Part shown: positions 50,875 through 60,425 of the stretch, piece by piece
How the letters are laid out: each line of letters starts with the position of its first letter
How positions within the stretch are numbered: position 1 is the first letter of the stretch
Assembly: GCF_030160715.1 (NCBI RefSeq)
Contig: NZ_BSOW01000001.1
Span: 186,001-250,000 of the forward strand
DNA: 64,000 nucleotides
From: Bradyrhizobium iriomotense
GTDB lineage: Bacteria; Pseudomonadota; Alphaproteobacteria; Rhizobiales; Xanthobacteraceae
Direction of reading: 5' to 3'
Translations under genes and position numbers: made by a program
The notes under the pieces: generated by a model
The model's input: the letters and a program-made list of their open reading frames with translations, nothing else
The model's database searches: none
Told to the model about the DNA's origin: nothing

Positions 50875-52218
50875 TCAGCGTTCGCGCATCGCCGTATCCA
50901 CGGTGGTGTAGATCGGCTTCAGCAGATACTGAAAGATGGTTTTCTGCCCGGTCAGGATCGTGGCCTCACCGGTCATGCCGGGCGTCACCACGTGCGCCGC
51001 ATCGGCGCCAACGTGTGGCCGGTCCAGCTCGATCTCGACCTGGAAATAAGGCGCCTGGCCCGGTCCGCCGACCGTGCTGGACGGCGCTATGCGAACGACC
51101 TTCCCGGGGATCGATCCGTAACGGCTGTAGTCGAACGCATCCGATTTCACGATTGCCGTCTGATCGAGCCGCACGAAGCCGATGTCGCGCGGCGACACGC
51201 GGGCCTGTATCAGCACCCGCCCGGCCGGCACGATCTCGCACACCGTGCCGCCGGGCGGGATCACCGTGCCGATCGGCGTTTCCGAGATCTTCTGCACGAC
51301 GCCGTCGACCGGGGCTTCGACCTCGATATCCGCGGATCGGCTCTGGTAAGCAGCCTGGGTCGCCTTCAACTCGTCGAGTTGGACCATGAGCTCGGATCTC
51401 TGGTTGCGGGCGTCAGCGGCGGACTTTGCGAGAACCGCCTCACGCTGGGCTTCAAGACCCTTGATGCGCGCGTCGTGCTGATCGAGCGAGGCCACGAGCT
51501 GGGTATGCACCCGCTCGGACTGCGCCGCCTCTTCCTGCGCCTGAGCAAGCCGGTTGGCCGGAATGACGCCGATGTCGACGCCATGACGCATGCGATCCAG
51601 TAATTCCTGCGTTGCATCGAGACTGGTCTTGGCCGCGGGTATCTCGCGCTTGGCAGCATCAAGGGCCGATTTCTCCGCCTCGATCTGCTTGTCCTTCTCT
51701 TCGAGGTTCCGCGTGAGCTCGCGTTGCTGCTGGTCACTGAGGGACTCGGCTTCCTTCACCATTCCCGGATATTTGGATCGATACGGGTCGAAGACAGGAG
51801 GGCGGTTGAGGGCGAATGCGTCCAGCCGTTCGATCTGGACGGCCAGATAGGCCATGCGCACTTCGGAGCGCGCCAGGTCGCGCAGCAGGTCCTCGGCTCG
51901 GAACTTGGCGATCAGCTGCCCCTTCGTCACCTGCTCATCATTGTGAACCAACACGGCAGCAAGCGCGCCACCCTCGGGCGCCTGGATCACCTGCACACGC
52001 CCCAGCGGCACGAATTCGCCGCGGGCGCGCGCGACCTCCTGAACGGGAATGATCAGGGACAGCACGATGAGAAACGCCACCAGGGCGACAACGCCGATCA
52101 GCAGCATGCGAACGCCGCGGGTGACCCGGGAATACTCGACATCGCCGCCGATCTGATCCGCGGAGCGCTGCTCCTTGGCGATCGACTGGACGATGTCCTT
52201 GCCGGTTTGCGCGTCCAA
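50875..52218 (-). CDS. HlyD-family membrane fusion (adaptor) protein of a type I secretion system
   Basis: Inner-membrane-anchored periplasmic adaptor of 447 residues. It has one membrane helix near residues 38-60 (VRMLLIGVVALVAFLIVLSLI), a lipoyl-type half motif (GGALAAVLVHNDEQVTKGQLI), a long coiled coil (about 130-270, including QQRELTRNLEEKDKQIEAEKSAL, quoted in part) and the returning barrel with VEAPVDGVVQK and PYFQVEIELDR. The start codon is TTG 52218 with GGGAGG five bases upstream. It follows the second ABC gene by 23 bases and precedes the repeat-protein gene. No TolC-type outer-membrane gene is present in the window. Confidence 0.9.
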   Translation of the reverse strand: MDAQTGKDIVQSIAKEQRSADQIGGDVEYSRVTRGVRMLLIGVVALVAFLIVLSLIIPVQEVARARGEFVPLGRVQVIQAPEGGALAAVLVHNDEQVTKGQLIAKFRAEDLLRDLARSEVRMAYLAVQIERLDAFALNRPPVFDPYRSKYPGMVKEAESLSDQQQRELTRNLEEKDKQIEAEKSALDAAKREIPAAKTSLDATQELLDRMRHGVDIGVIPANRLAQAQEEAAQSERVHTQLVASLDQHDARIKGLEAQREAVLAKSAADARNQRSELMVQLDELKATQAAYQSRSADIEVEAPVDGVVQKISETPIGTVIPPGGTVCEIVPAGRVLIQARVSPRDIGFVRLDQTAIVKSDAFDYSRYGSIPGKVVRIAPSSTVGGPGQAPYFQVEIELDRPHVGADAAHVVTPGMTGEATILTGQKTIFQYLLKPIYTTVDTAMRER

Positions 52219-52241
52219 ACAATCCTCCCGTCCGATTCTTG

Positions 52242-54440
52242 CTATCCAATCCTGGCCAGCGGTCGCTTGGCCGCGGGTTGCGCCGCCGGGCCCGCGTGCA
52301 GCACGCTGCCGCGCTCCATGATGACGATCTGGTCGCTGCTCTGAATGTGTGCGGTGGAGTAGGGCGACCAGATCACTGTGGTGCGCCCGCGGATGGAATC
52401 GAGATAGTTTTCGATCCGCTTGTCCCAGAGCACGTCGCCACTCACGCCCGTGCCGTCCAGCAGCAGGACCGCAGGATCGCCGAGCGTCGCCGCGACGAAG
52501 GCGACGACGTAGCGAAGTCTCAGCTCGGAATGATCCTCATTGAAGGGATTGAGCTGGCGATCGAGCACGCTGGCTGCGCGGCACGCAAAGGCCGGAATGT
52601 TTTCCCAGTCGCGGCCGAGAACCCGTCCGAAGGCATCCATGGCTTCCTGATCCGTCAGTGTCGGCAGGCGCAGGCGCAGATAGTCACGCACCGACATCGG
52701 CAATGCCGGGACCACCTGCGGCACGTAGCCGATCCAGGCCCGATACTCGGTTGCGTCGAATTGACGGATGTCCCGCCCATTGACGAGGACGCGGCCGGAT
52801 TGCGGCCGGCGCAAACCGGCCAGGCATTCGAGCAGCGCAGTCTTGCCGCCGGCGTTCGGGCCGACCACGGCGGCGCGCGCGCCCGCCGGCACGGTGAAGG
52901 AGACGCCATTGAGGGCTGCTTCCTGATCGGCATCCAGCCTGTAGTAGAGACGCTCGACCGTCAGCATCGCGCTGGCGATGCCGCAGGGGCTGGCGATGTC
53001 GACACCCGGGTGCTCGGCCGGGGCCATCATCAATTGATCGAGCTGCGCGACCGAATTGCGGACCTGGCGCAATCGCACCAGCGATCCGAACGCCTGCTGC
53101 GCCGGTGTCGTAATGCGCCAGATCAGCATCATCGCCGCCACGAGCCCGCCCGCGTGCATGAGCCCCTCGAGCACCAGCACGATGCCGACGCACAAGGTCG
53201 CGAGCACGGTGAATTCGGTGAGCGCCTGTCCCATGACCTGGGCACGCGCCACGGCGATCGCATAGTCGCGGTTGCGCGCGGCAGCTTCCCGTGACGCGTC
53301 GGCGAACCGGTTGAGCCATTGGCTGCCGCCGCCGGCATGATGAAAGGCGCTGATGCCCATGAATGCCGCGCCGGCCATCTCGTCGAGCCGCGCCGCTGCC
53401 ACGCCCGCTGCGGTGGATTTGCTGGAGACGTAGTCGGCGGTCGGCAGCGCGAGCAGCGCGTAGATCGACAATGCGACAAGCGGCACGAAGACCAGCCATC
53501 CTCCCATCAGCGCGATCGTCAGCACGAAGATCGCCACGAACGGATAGTCGATCAGGTTGGCGCCGCCCATGCCGCTCAGGAACTGCCGCGCGCTCTCGAA
53601 GCTGCGCATGCGGATGACATTGTTCTGGACCCCGAATTTCGCGGACATGTCGAGCGGAAGGCTGAGCATCTTGCGCATGGCCGCTTCCCCGATGCGGGTT
53701 CCGACCCAGCTGCTCATGCGCGACGTCACCACCTGACGTCCGATCCTCAGCGCCCAGCCGCCGAGAATGACGACGACGGCGAACAGGGCGATCCACCACA
53801 CCGACCCGGCGGCGCCCGAAGGGATCACGACACTGTAGACCACCATCGTGTAAAGCGACACGGCCAGGGCCGCGAGGTTGATGAAGGTGCTCATGGCGCC
53901 GAGCGCGAAGAGCTCGTCGCGAACCCGCTCGAACAGGTTGCGGAACCACCTCGGACGCGGCTCGTCGACTGGATGAAAGTCGAGGTCCGGCTCGATCGCG
54001 GTGATCCTATCGCCGGTCACGGGCGCGAAGTTGTCCTCTACGCGGCCGCCGACCAGCCAGCTGTCCTTTCCGTTTGGCTGCCCAAGATAGATCGCGACCG
54101 TGCCGGAGCGTCGAACGATGCTGCCGGTGCGCAGGTGGATCGTATCGGACGCGGTCCCGCGCGCTGTGATCTGCCGAACGCGGAATCCGAGATCGGACAG
54201 GAGCTGCTCGAGCTCCTCCATCGACAACGGCACGTCCGGCGAGGGTAACAGCGCTGCCAGGCTTCGCACGGCTCCCGGCCATCCCAGTACGACCAGCAGC
54301 GAGGGCAGGGCGGCAGCGAGCGGCGAATTGGCGCGGCGCTGCGGGCCGACGATGGCCTCGAGGCGCTCGAGCCACGCAGCCTCGCTCCAGCTTGCCTGGG
54401 GCGGCGCGGGACGTGCGATCGGCGGCAACATCTCGTTCAT
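52242..54440 (-). CDS. Type I secretion ABC transporter half, C39-like N-domain, Walker A kept but Walker B glutamate lost
   Basis: Exporter half-molecule of 732 residues with an N-terminal domain (about 30-150) like an inactive C39 peptidase domain: LPSLLVVLGWPGAVRSLAALL, but no catalytic Cys-His pair. Six membrane helices span about 175-440 and the nucleotide-binding domain 495-710. Walker A GPNAGGKT (527-534) and the Q-loop are present. Walker B ends LLLDG instead of LLLDE (657-663), no LSGGQ is seen (the region reads HSELRLRY), and the H-loop histidine is absent (VIWSPYS). It overlaps the other ABC gene by ATGA; together they probably make a heterodimer. Confidence 0.85.
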   Translation of the reverse strand: MNEMLPPIARPAPPQASWSEAAWLERLEAIVGPQRRANSPLAAALPSLLVVLGWPGAVRSLAALLPSPDVPLSMEELEQLLSDLGFRVRQITARGTASDTIHLRTGSIVRRSGTVAIYLGQPNGKDSWLVGGRVEDNFAPVTGDRITAIEPDLDFHPVDEPRPRWFRNLFERVRDELFALGAMSTFINLAALAVSLYTMVVYSVVIPSGAAGSVWWIALFAVVVILGGWALRIGRQVVTSRMSSWVGTRIGEAAMRKMLSLPLDMSAKFGVQNNVIRMRSFESARQFLSGMGGANLIDYPFVAIFVLTIALMGGWLVFVPLVALSIYALLALPTADYVSSKSTAAGVAAARLDEMAGAAFMGISAFHHAGGGSQWLNRFADASREAAARNRDYAIAVARAQVMGQALTEFTVLATLCVGIVLVLEGLMHAGGLVAAMMLIWRITTPAQQAFGSLVRLRQVRNSVAQLDQLMMAPAEHPGVDIASPCGIASAMLTVERLYYRLDADQEAALNGVSFTVPAGARAAVVGPNAGGKTALLECLAGLRRPQSGRVLVNGRDIRQFDATEYRAWIGYVPQVVPALPMSVRDYLRLRLPTLTDQEAMDAFGRVLGRDWENIPAFACRAASVLDRQLNPFNEDHSELRLRYVVAFVAATLGDPAVLLLDGTGVSGDVLWDKRIENYLDSIRGRTTVIWSPYSTAHIQSSDQIVIMERGSVLHAGPAAQPAAKRPLARIG

Positions 54441-56041
54441 GTCTGCGTCTCTTCGCCGCGCAGACGGATCGTCTGGTCGGCGATCTCCAGAAGCGAGGGA
54501 TCCTGCGACACCAGGAAGATCGTGGTCCGCCCCTTGATCTCCTTGAGGGTCTCGACGAGCCTGCGCATGCCGCCGAGATCGAGCGCTACACCGACCTCGT
54601 CGAGGCAAAGAACGGCGGGCCGTCGCACCAGGGCGCGGATCAGGCCGATGCGCACGGCGATGCCGGGGCTCACGATTTCCGCGCCGGCGGGGCCGACCAT
54701 CGTCATGAGGCCCTGCTTGAGACCGTCGACGAACGCGTTGAGGCCCAGGCGCTGCATGAGCTCGATCGCATCGGCGTTATATTGCGGGCTGAACAGCGTC
54801 ATGTTGTCGAGCAGGGTGCCGCCGATCAGGTTCGTGTGGCAGCTCACCATCGCGATGCCGTCCCGGAAGCTCCGGTTCTCGAAGCTACTCCCCGGCATCC
54901 CGTCATAGGTGACGTGGACGTCGAGCGAGTCGTCCAGCCGCGCCACGGCTTCGAGCAGCGCCGTGGCTGCGAGAGGATCGACGGCATCGACATGAACGGC
55001 GTTTCCTCGGGGAATTGCGACGGAGCCGTCTCTTAGGGCGCTTCCCGAGAGTTCGATTTGACCGCCGCGGAAGATTTGCCGCCCGCTGTCCCTCCAGAGC
55101 CGCGCCTGCGGAAGCCGCAGCACGCTTTCGATCTTGCGCTCGGCTTCCCGCCGGTAGCTCAGCCGGCTGAGATACACGAAGGCACCCATCGCTGGGCCTA
55201 TCGAGCGCCCGGCCAGGAGCGTACACGCCGCCAATCCGCCGGTCGTCAGATGGCCCCCAACAACCATGAATGCGCCGATCGTAACAACGGCGACGGTCGC
55301 GATTTGCGACAGCAATGCGCCGTTCTCCCGGATCAGGGCGAGCTGGTCTTCGATGCGGGCTTCTGCGGCCATGACGCGGGCAACCACGTCGCGATAGCGG
55401 CGGGTGAGCATCGGCTCGGCCGCCATCGCCTTCACTTCGACGAGACCTCCAAAGATGCCCCAGGCGAGGTTTCGCCGCTCGGCTTCCGCGGCTTCGAGGT
55501 CATGCATCGTCTTTCTGGTGGCCCGCGTGACGAGCAGCGCCGCAATCAGGGCGACGATCGTGAGCACGATCGGAACCAGGGCAAGCCATGACGCGATATA
55601 GGCGATCAACCCGATATAGATTGCGAGGAAGGGCAGCTCGTGCAGCGCCGCGGCGGCATTGCCGGACCAGAAGTCACGGACCTGGCCCACCGCGCGCACG
55701 GCGTCCGACAAAGCCGGCACGCCGTAGGCCTGAACGGCCTTGCCGTTGGCGCGCATAAGGTGATCGAGCTCGAGCAGGGTAACGCGGCTTTCAAAGGCCT
55801 CGCCGACATAAGCAAAGAGAACGGATCGCCCGTAGCGCAGCAGCGCCTCCAGCACGATCGCAACGGACACGCCGAGCGCCAGAACGAACGTCGTTGAATA
55901 GGCCTCGTTCGGAAGAATGCGGTCGTATGTCTGCAACAGCGCGAGCGGGACGGCCAGGGCCAGAAGATGGGCACAAATTGAGGCGGCCGTGCTTAGCACG
56001 GTCACGCTCATCGGCCTGGTTTCCGCCACCTGGCTAAGCAT
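54437..56041 (-). CDS. Type I secretion ABC transporter half, Walker B kept but Walker A lost
   Basis: Exporter half-molecule of about 534 residues with ATG 56041 preceded by GAGGAGG; in-frame starts at 56062 and TTG 56113 are alternatives. Six membrane helices lie in residues 10-290 (SICAHLLALAVPLALLQTYDRILP is typical of PrtD/HlyB). The ATPase domain has no Walker A: the place for GxxGxGKST reads VDAVDPLAAT (351-360). The signature is VSPGIAV, while Walker B AVLCLDE (476-482) is intact and the H-loop is Gln513 (LVSQDP). It lacks a C39-like domain. First gene of the secretion operon. Function as an exporter is inferred from fold and context. Confidence 0.82.
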   Translation of the reverse strand: MLSQVAETRPMSVTVLSTAASICAHLLALAVPLALLQTYDRILPNEAYSTTFVLALGVSVAIVLEALLRYGRSVLFAYVGEAFESRVTLLELDHLMRANGKAVQAYGVPALSDAVRAVGQVRDFWSGNAAAALHELPFLAIYIGLIAYIASWLALVPIVLTIVALIAALLVTRATRKTMHDLEAAEAERRNLAWGIFGGLVEVKAMAAEPMLTRRYRDVVARVMAAEARIEDQLALIRENGALLSQIATVAVVTIGAFMVVGGHLTTGGLAACTLLAGRSIGPAMGAFVYLSRLSYRREAERKIESVLRLPQARLWRDSGRQIFRGGQIELSGSALRDGSVAIPRGNAVHVDAVDPLAATALLEAVARLDDSLDVHVTYDGMPGSSFENRSFRDGIAMVSCHTNLIGGTLLDNMTLFSPQYNADAIELMQRLGLNAFVDGLKQGLMTMVGPAGAEIVSPGIAVRIGLIRALVRRPAVLCLDEVGVALDLGGMRRLVETLKEIKGRTTIFLVSQDPSLLEIADQTIRLRGEETQT

Positions 56042-56135
56042 TTCCTGAGCCTCCTCGAACATCACGAACGAGGCTGCATCAACGTCGTGGCCCTGAGAGA
56101 ACCACCGTCCCAAGGCCTATATCTCTGCGAGTAAA

Positions 56136-56148
56136 GTATTTCAAATAC
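56136..56148 (-). promoter_or_regulatory. Palindrome upstream of the secretion operon
   Basis: GTATTT-C-AAATAC at 56136-56148 is a perfect palindrome in an AT-rich patch, about 95 bases before the likely ATG 56041 and 23 bases before TTG 56113. It may be an operator or part of the promoter. The gap to the divergent gene at 56431 shows no other clear element. Confidence 0.35.
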
Positions 56149-56430
56149 ACTTGAACGAAAAGTCTCTTCAGCGGAAAGGCGGCACGCATCGGTGCGGTTC
56201 CCAACCGCTGTTCCTCTAAAATGGGGAAAGAGAATGAAGCTCCGCTGGCACAAATTGCACACGTCGCGTGCGAGCGTCCGATGCGCCGACAGCCAGGGTG
56301 CAAACACCATAGCACTCAACCGCAACGGTCGAACCGGCGTCGCGCAAATTTGATCATCGCGCAGACTGTCGCCGGGCGTATTGATGGGGGCAGGCGCCTC
56401 AAACGTAGTTCCTCGCAACGGAGGATCGTC

Positions 56431-57495
56431 ATGCCCGTCGCAGCGCTGAAAGTATCTGTCATCGCCGTCGCGCGCCGCGCGGGTTTTTTACCTTTGGCAA
56501 TGGCCATCTGTGCATTGCTCGCGGCGCCATCGCCGTCCGCGGCTCAAAAAACCCTCAAGGCCATCAAGGAGCGCGGCGAGGTCCGCTGTGGCGTCAGCGG
56601 TCATTTGCCGGGCTTTTCTGCGAAGGATGCCAATGGTGGGTGGAGGGGGTTCAGCGTCGACGTCTGCCGCGCCCTCGCGGCGGCGATTTTCGATGATCCC
56701 TCGAAGGTCGTGTTCACGCCTCTCACCGTGGAGACCGGCTTCGGGCCGCTCATCTCCGGCGAAATCGATGTGCTGGCGCGGGCCAACTCCTGGACGCTTG
56801 CCCGTGAGGCGGGGCTTGGAATCCAGTTTGCCTACGTGAACTATTTTGATGGTCAAGGCTTCATGGTGCGTAAGAACCGCGGGGCAGTTTCAGGACGCGA
56901 TCTGAACGGCACCAAGGTCTGTGTCCAGCGCGAAAGCACAAGCGAACTCAACCTCGCCGACTACTTCCGTGCCAACAAGCTCAATTATGAAGAGGTCGCG
57001 CTGGCGAACCAGCAAGAGGTTGTCGCGGCGTATGATGAAGGCCGCTGCGATGCCATCACTAGCGACATATCGCGGCTTCATTCCGAACGGCTGGAGTTGA
57101 AGGCGTCTGATGATCACGTCATTCTGCCTGATGTCATCGCGAAGGAGCCGCTCGGTCCTGCGGTGCGCAATGGCGACGACCAATGGCTTACCGTGGTCAA
57201 ATGGGCACATTTCGCCATGGTCGATGCCGAAGAACTGGGCGTGAGCCAAAAGACGCTGTCTGACGAGATGAATTCGGAAGGGGCCAAGACCAAACGCCTG
57301 CTTGGAAGCTATGCGGCGCTTGGCGAAGCGCTCGGCCTTTCCAATGATTGGGTCGTGCGCATCATTCACCATGTCGGCAATTATGGTGAAGTCTATGAAC
57401 GCAACTTGGGCACCGGCTCCAAGCTCGCGATCCCGCGCGGGCTGAATCGGCTATGGAACGACACTGGCCTTCAATACGCCCCTCCGATGCGCTGA
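56431..57495 (+). CDS. Amino-acid ABC transporter substrate-binding protein (AapJ-like, SBP_bac_3)
   Basis: Periplasmic receptor of 354 residues. GGAGG stands seven bases before ATG 56431, the start of the signal peptide (ending PSPSAAQ); the frame extends upstream without leader character. The mature part starts KTLKAIKERGEVRCGVSGHLPGFS (first part KTLKAIKERGE) and contains GFSVDVCRALAAAIF, NGTKVCVQRESTSELNLADYF (in part) and DAITSDISRL. These match the general amino-acid receptor AapJ/YhdW. No AapQMP genes lie beside it, so it is an orphan or works with a transporter elsewhere. Confidence 0.88.
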   Translation: MPVAALKVSVIAVARRAGFLPLAMAICALLAAPSPSAAQKTLKAIKERGEVRCGVSGHLPGFSAKDANGGWRGFSVDVCRALAAAIFDDPSKVVFTPLTVETGFGPLISGEIDVLARANSWTLAREAGLGIQFAYVNYFDGQGFMVRKNRGAVSGRDLNGTKVCVQRESTSELNLADYFRANKLNYEEVALANQQEVVAAYDEGRCDAITSDISRLHSERLELKASDDHVILPDVIAKEPLGPAVRNGDDQWLTVVKWAHFAMVDAEELGVSQKTLSDEMNSEGAKTKRLLGSYAALGEALGLSNDWVVRIIHHVGNYGEVYERNLGTGSKLAIPRGLNRLWNDTGLQYAPPMR

Positions 57496-57562
57496 CGCGC
57501 CACTGCCGGAGCCGGGGCAACTGAGACGCGCGTACGGGAAACGATCCTCTTGCCATCGATTC

Positions 57563-59935
57563 CTATGCGTTGCCCCGCGGAGTTTTGTGAGGGCGCACGA
57601 GATTGTCCGACCATGTTTCGGCAATGTGAGGAAGAGTCAGATCGCGCTTCCGATCGAGCAGAAGTTCGAGGACGCGCGGCGGCGTCAGTGGCAGCTCTTG
57701 GATGCGCTTTCCCGTGGCATTTGCAACCGCGCATGCGACGGCCGCTCCGACATTCAGAATTGGCACCTCGCCGGCCCCCTTGGTGCCGAGCGGTCCCATC
57801 GAAGGCGCGCCCTCGTAAAGACTGATCTCGACCGGCACGACATCGAGCGCCAGCGGCACGCGATAAGTTTCGAAGCCGCTTTGGCAGACTCGACCGTTGC
57901 TGCCGATGGTTACTTCTTCGTGCAAGGCATAGCCCAGCCCTTGCACGACACCGCCCTGGATCTGGCCGTGGATCGCGCGCGGGTTCAGTGCGCGGCCGAC
58001 GTCCTGAACCACACGATAGTTCAGTACCTCGACATGCCCGGTCTCCGGATCGACGGCGACCTCGCAGTCGTGGACGGCGAAGACGGGGATGTCGATCGCA
58101 TCGATGAAATGGCCGGCGACGCATCCGGGCATCGCCGGCACGCCTGTGCCCGTGAAAGCGCCGGTCCCGGACACTGGGCCACTCTTTGCCTGGGCACAGG
58201 TCGCGACCTCCGCGATGGTGCGGCCCGAGCCCGGCGCGCCGGCGATCTCGATCCGCCCATGGCGCATGACGAGATCCTCGGGCGCCGCCTCGATCATTTC
58301 TGAAGCAACTTTCAGTAGTTTCGTGCGCACGTCCTGTGCCGCCGAGAGGCTCGCCGCACCAAGCGAGACGGTGGTGCGACCGCCGCCGACGCCGACATCG
58401 TAACCGGCGGCATCCGTATCGGCGGCGCGCACGGTAACGCTCTCGGGCGCAATGCCGAGCGTGCTCGCGACGATCTGCGGCAGGCTTTGCACCATCGAGC
58501 CGGATCCGATCTCGACGCCCGAGGTTACGAGCGTGGCCGTGCCATCGGCATTCATGTTTACGGTCGCCGCGGACGGTCCGACGAAGACGAACCAAGTGCC
58601 GACGGTTGTCGCGCGTCCATAGAGCCGGCCGTCGGTGCGCGCGGGTGGCGGAACAACGGCATCACGCAGCGTGTCCATCCGGTCGAGCATCGCTCGGAGC
58701 ACGTCCGCTTCGAACACCTGGCCCGTGGCGCCAAGATCCTTGTCGCCGAGCACGTTGCGGCGGCGGAAAAGTAGCGGATCCATGCCGATCCTGGCGGCGA
58801 TCTCGTCGGTATGCCGTTCCAGCGCGAAGGTATTGTAGACTCCGTTGCAGCAACGGAAGGCACCGTTTGGCGCGGTGTTCGTGTAGACCGCGCGCGAGAC
58901 CAGGCGCACGCTGCCGAGTTTGTAATTGCCGCCGAGCGTGTGCGCAGTCATGGTGGTCAGGAAAATCTGCTCGCCGCCATAGGCGCCGCAGTCCATCAGC
59001 ACGACCGCCTCGCGGCCGACGATCTCGCCCTCGCGCGTTACCGCCGAACGAATCCGGATCTCGGCATTTTCACGAAACAGGCATGTGAGCATCTCCTCCT
59101 CGCGCGAATTGACGAGCCGGACCGGCCGGCCGCTGGCGCGGGCGAGGAGGGCGGCGAAGGGTTCGATCGCGAGATCGAACTTGAGGCCGAAGCCACCGCC
59201 AACCGGCGGCACCGTGACGCGGACCTGCGATGCCGGTACACCCAGAACGCGCGCGGTGGCGTTGCGGATTCCCCAAGGGACCTGTGTCGATGTTTCGATG
59301 TGGAACCTCCCGTCCTCGTAACTCGCGACCACCGCGCGCGGTTCGAACGCGACGTGGTTCTGCCGACCGACGCGGAAGGAGCTTTCCACGATCTCGACGT
59401 CCGGCCGGGCAAAGGCGGCATCGACATCGCCGCGGACGACGGTCGCCTCCCAGGCGATGTTGCCTTCGCGTGCGCCGCCTTCAAACAAGACTTCGTAGTC
59501 GCGCCAGTTGGGGTGAACCAGGGGGGCATCGGGTACGAGCGCGTCCGCCATGGTCAGTACGGCCGGCAGGGACTCGATCTCCACGTCGATCGCCGCGAGC
59601 GCCGCCTGTGCTTGCGCCAATGTACCGGCCGCGATCGCGGCGAGCGGTTCGCCGTCATAGCGGATGACATCACGAGCGAAGAGCGGATGGTCGGCGATGC
59701 CGATCCCCATCATGCCGGGTGCGTCCGCGGCCGTCACGATTGCACGCACGCCGGGCATGCGGGCGGCTCTGGAGGTATCGAGACGGACGATCCGTCCCGA
59801 TGGCACGCTGGCGCGCAGCACCGCGGCGTGCAGCATGCCCGGCAGATAGCGATCGACGGTATAGCGGGTGCGGCCGCGCAGCTTGTCAGCAGCGTCGCGC
59901 CGGCGGAGATCCATAGTCGCGGAAACGTCGGACAT
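57563..59935 (-). CDS. Molybdenum hydroxylase (xanthine dehydrogenase family), molybdopterin-binding large subunit
   Basis: Catalytic subunit of 790 residues binding the Mo-pterin cofactor. The N-terminal domain has KLRGRTRYTVDRYLPGMLHA; the Mo-binding domain contains FEPRAVVASYEDG, PVGGGFGLK and FRCCNGVYN; the catalytic glutamate lies in GTKGAGEVPILN near the C-terminus. It would hydroxylate a heterocycle or oxidise an aldehyde using water. It is the last gene of the operon, 15 bases after the 2Fe-2S subunit gene. The arginine often seen in CO dehydrogenase-type active loops is not evident, so CO oxidation is unlikely. Confidence 0.9.
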   Translation of the reverse strand: MSDVSATMDLRRRDAADKLRGRTRYTVDRYLPGMLHAAVLRASVPSGRIVRLDTSRAARMPGVRAIVTAADAPGMMGIGIADHPLFARDVIRYDGEPLAAIAAGTLAQAQAALAAIDVEIESLPAVLTMADALVPDAPLVHPNWRDYEVLFEGGAREGNIAWEATVVRGDVDAAFARPDVEIVESSFRVGRQNHVAFEPRAVVASYEDGRFHIETSTQVPWGIRNATARVLGVPASQVRVTVPPVGGGFGLKFDLAIEPFAALLARASGRPVRLVNSREEEMLTCLFRENAEIRIRSAVTREGEIVGREAVVLMDCGAYGGEQIFLTTMTAHTLGGNYKLGSVRLVSRAVYTNTAPNGAFRCCNGVYNTFALERHTDEIAARIGMDPLLFRRRNVLGDKDLGATGQVFEADVLRAMLDRMDTLRDAVVPPPARTDGRLYGRATTVGTWFVFVGPSAATVNMNADGTATLVTSGVEIGSGSMVQSLPQIVASTLGIAPESVTVRAADTDAAGYDVGVGGGRTTVSLGAASLSAAQDVRTKLLKVASEMIEAAPEDLVMRHGRIEIAGAPGSGRTIAEVATCAQAKSGPVSGTGAFTGTGVPAMPGCVAGHFIDAIDIPVFAVHDCEVAVDPETGHVEVLNYRVVQDVGRALNPRAIHGQIQGGVVQGLGYALHEEVTIGSNGRVCQSGFETYRVPLALDVVPVEISLYEGAPSMGPLGTKGAGEVPILNVGAAVACAVANATGKRIQELPLTPPRVLELLLDRKRDLTLPHIAETWSDNLVRPHKTPRGNA

Positions 59936-59950
59936 GTCAGCGTCTCCCGA

Positions 59951-60409
59951 TTATTTCGTGGCCAATGCGAGCAGCGTCGCATCGATGATGCGTTCGTAGC
60001 CGGTACAGCGACAGATGTTACCGGTCAGCGCCGCACGAATGTCCTCGCGCGTGGCGTCGGGGCTGGCCGTCAGGAGATGCGTCAGGCTGACCACCATGCC
60101 GGGAAAGCACATGCCGCACTGAACGGCATCGCTGGCGTCGAGTGCTGCCTGGATGCGGTTCAACTGGCCGGGTGTCGCGAGGCCCTCGACCGTCTGGATC
60201 TCGCAACCATCGGCGAGCGCGGCCGGCGTCAGGCAGGAGGGCGTGGGCTTGCCGTCGATGAGCACCATGCAGGCGCCGCAAAAGCCCTCGCGACAGACTG
60301 GCTTTGCGCCGGTCAGATGAAGTTCCTCACGGAGGATATCGACGAGCGGGGCGGCAGGATCGGCGGTGGAGGCGACGCGATCGCCGTTGACGGTCAGGCT
60401 GAGAGCCAT
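59951..60409 (-). CDS. Molybdenum hydroxylase, 2Fe-2S subunit
   Basis: Iron-sulfur subunit of about 152 residues carrying two 2Fe-2S clusters that pass electrons from molybdenum to FAD. The first cluster is in CREGFCGACMVLIDGKPTPSC (Cys pattern C-x4-C-x2-C-x11-C); the second is in CGMCFPG and CRCTGY. ATG 60409 has GGGG six bases upstream; an ATG at 60415 is also in frame. It sits between the FAD and molybdenum subunit genes. Confidence 0.92.
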   Translation of the reverse strand: MALSLTVNGDRVASTADPAAPLVDILREELHLTGAKPVCREGFCGACMVLIDGKPTPSCLTPAALADGCEIQTVEGLATPGQLNRIQAALDASDAVQCGMCFPGMVVSLTHLLTASPDATREDIRAALTGNICRCTGYERIIDATLLALATK

Positions 60410-60425
60410 GTGCATCCCCGATGGT

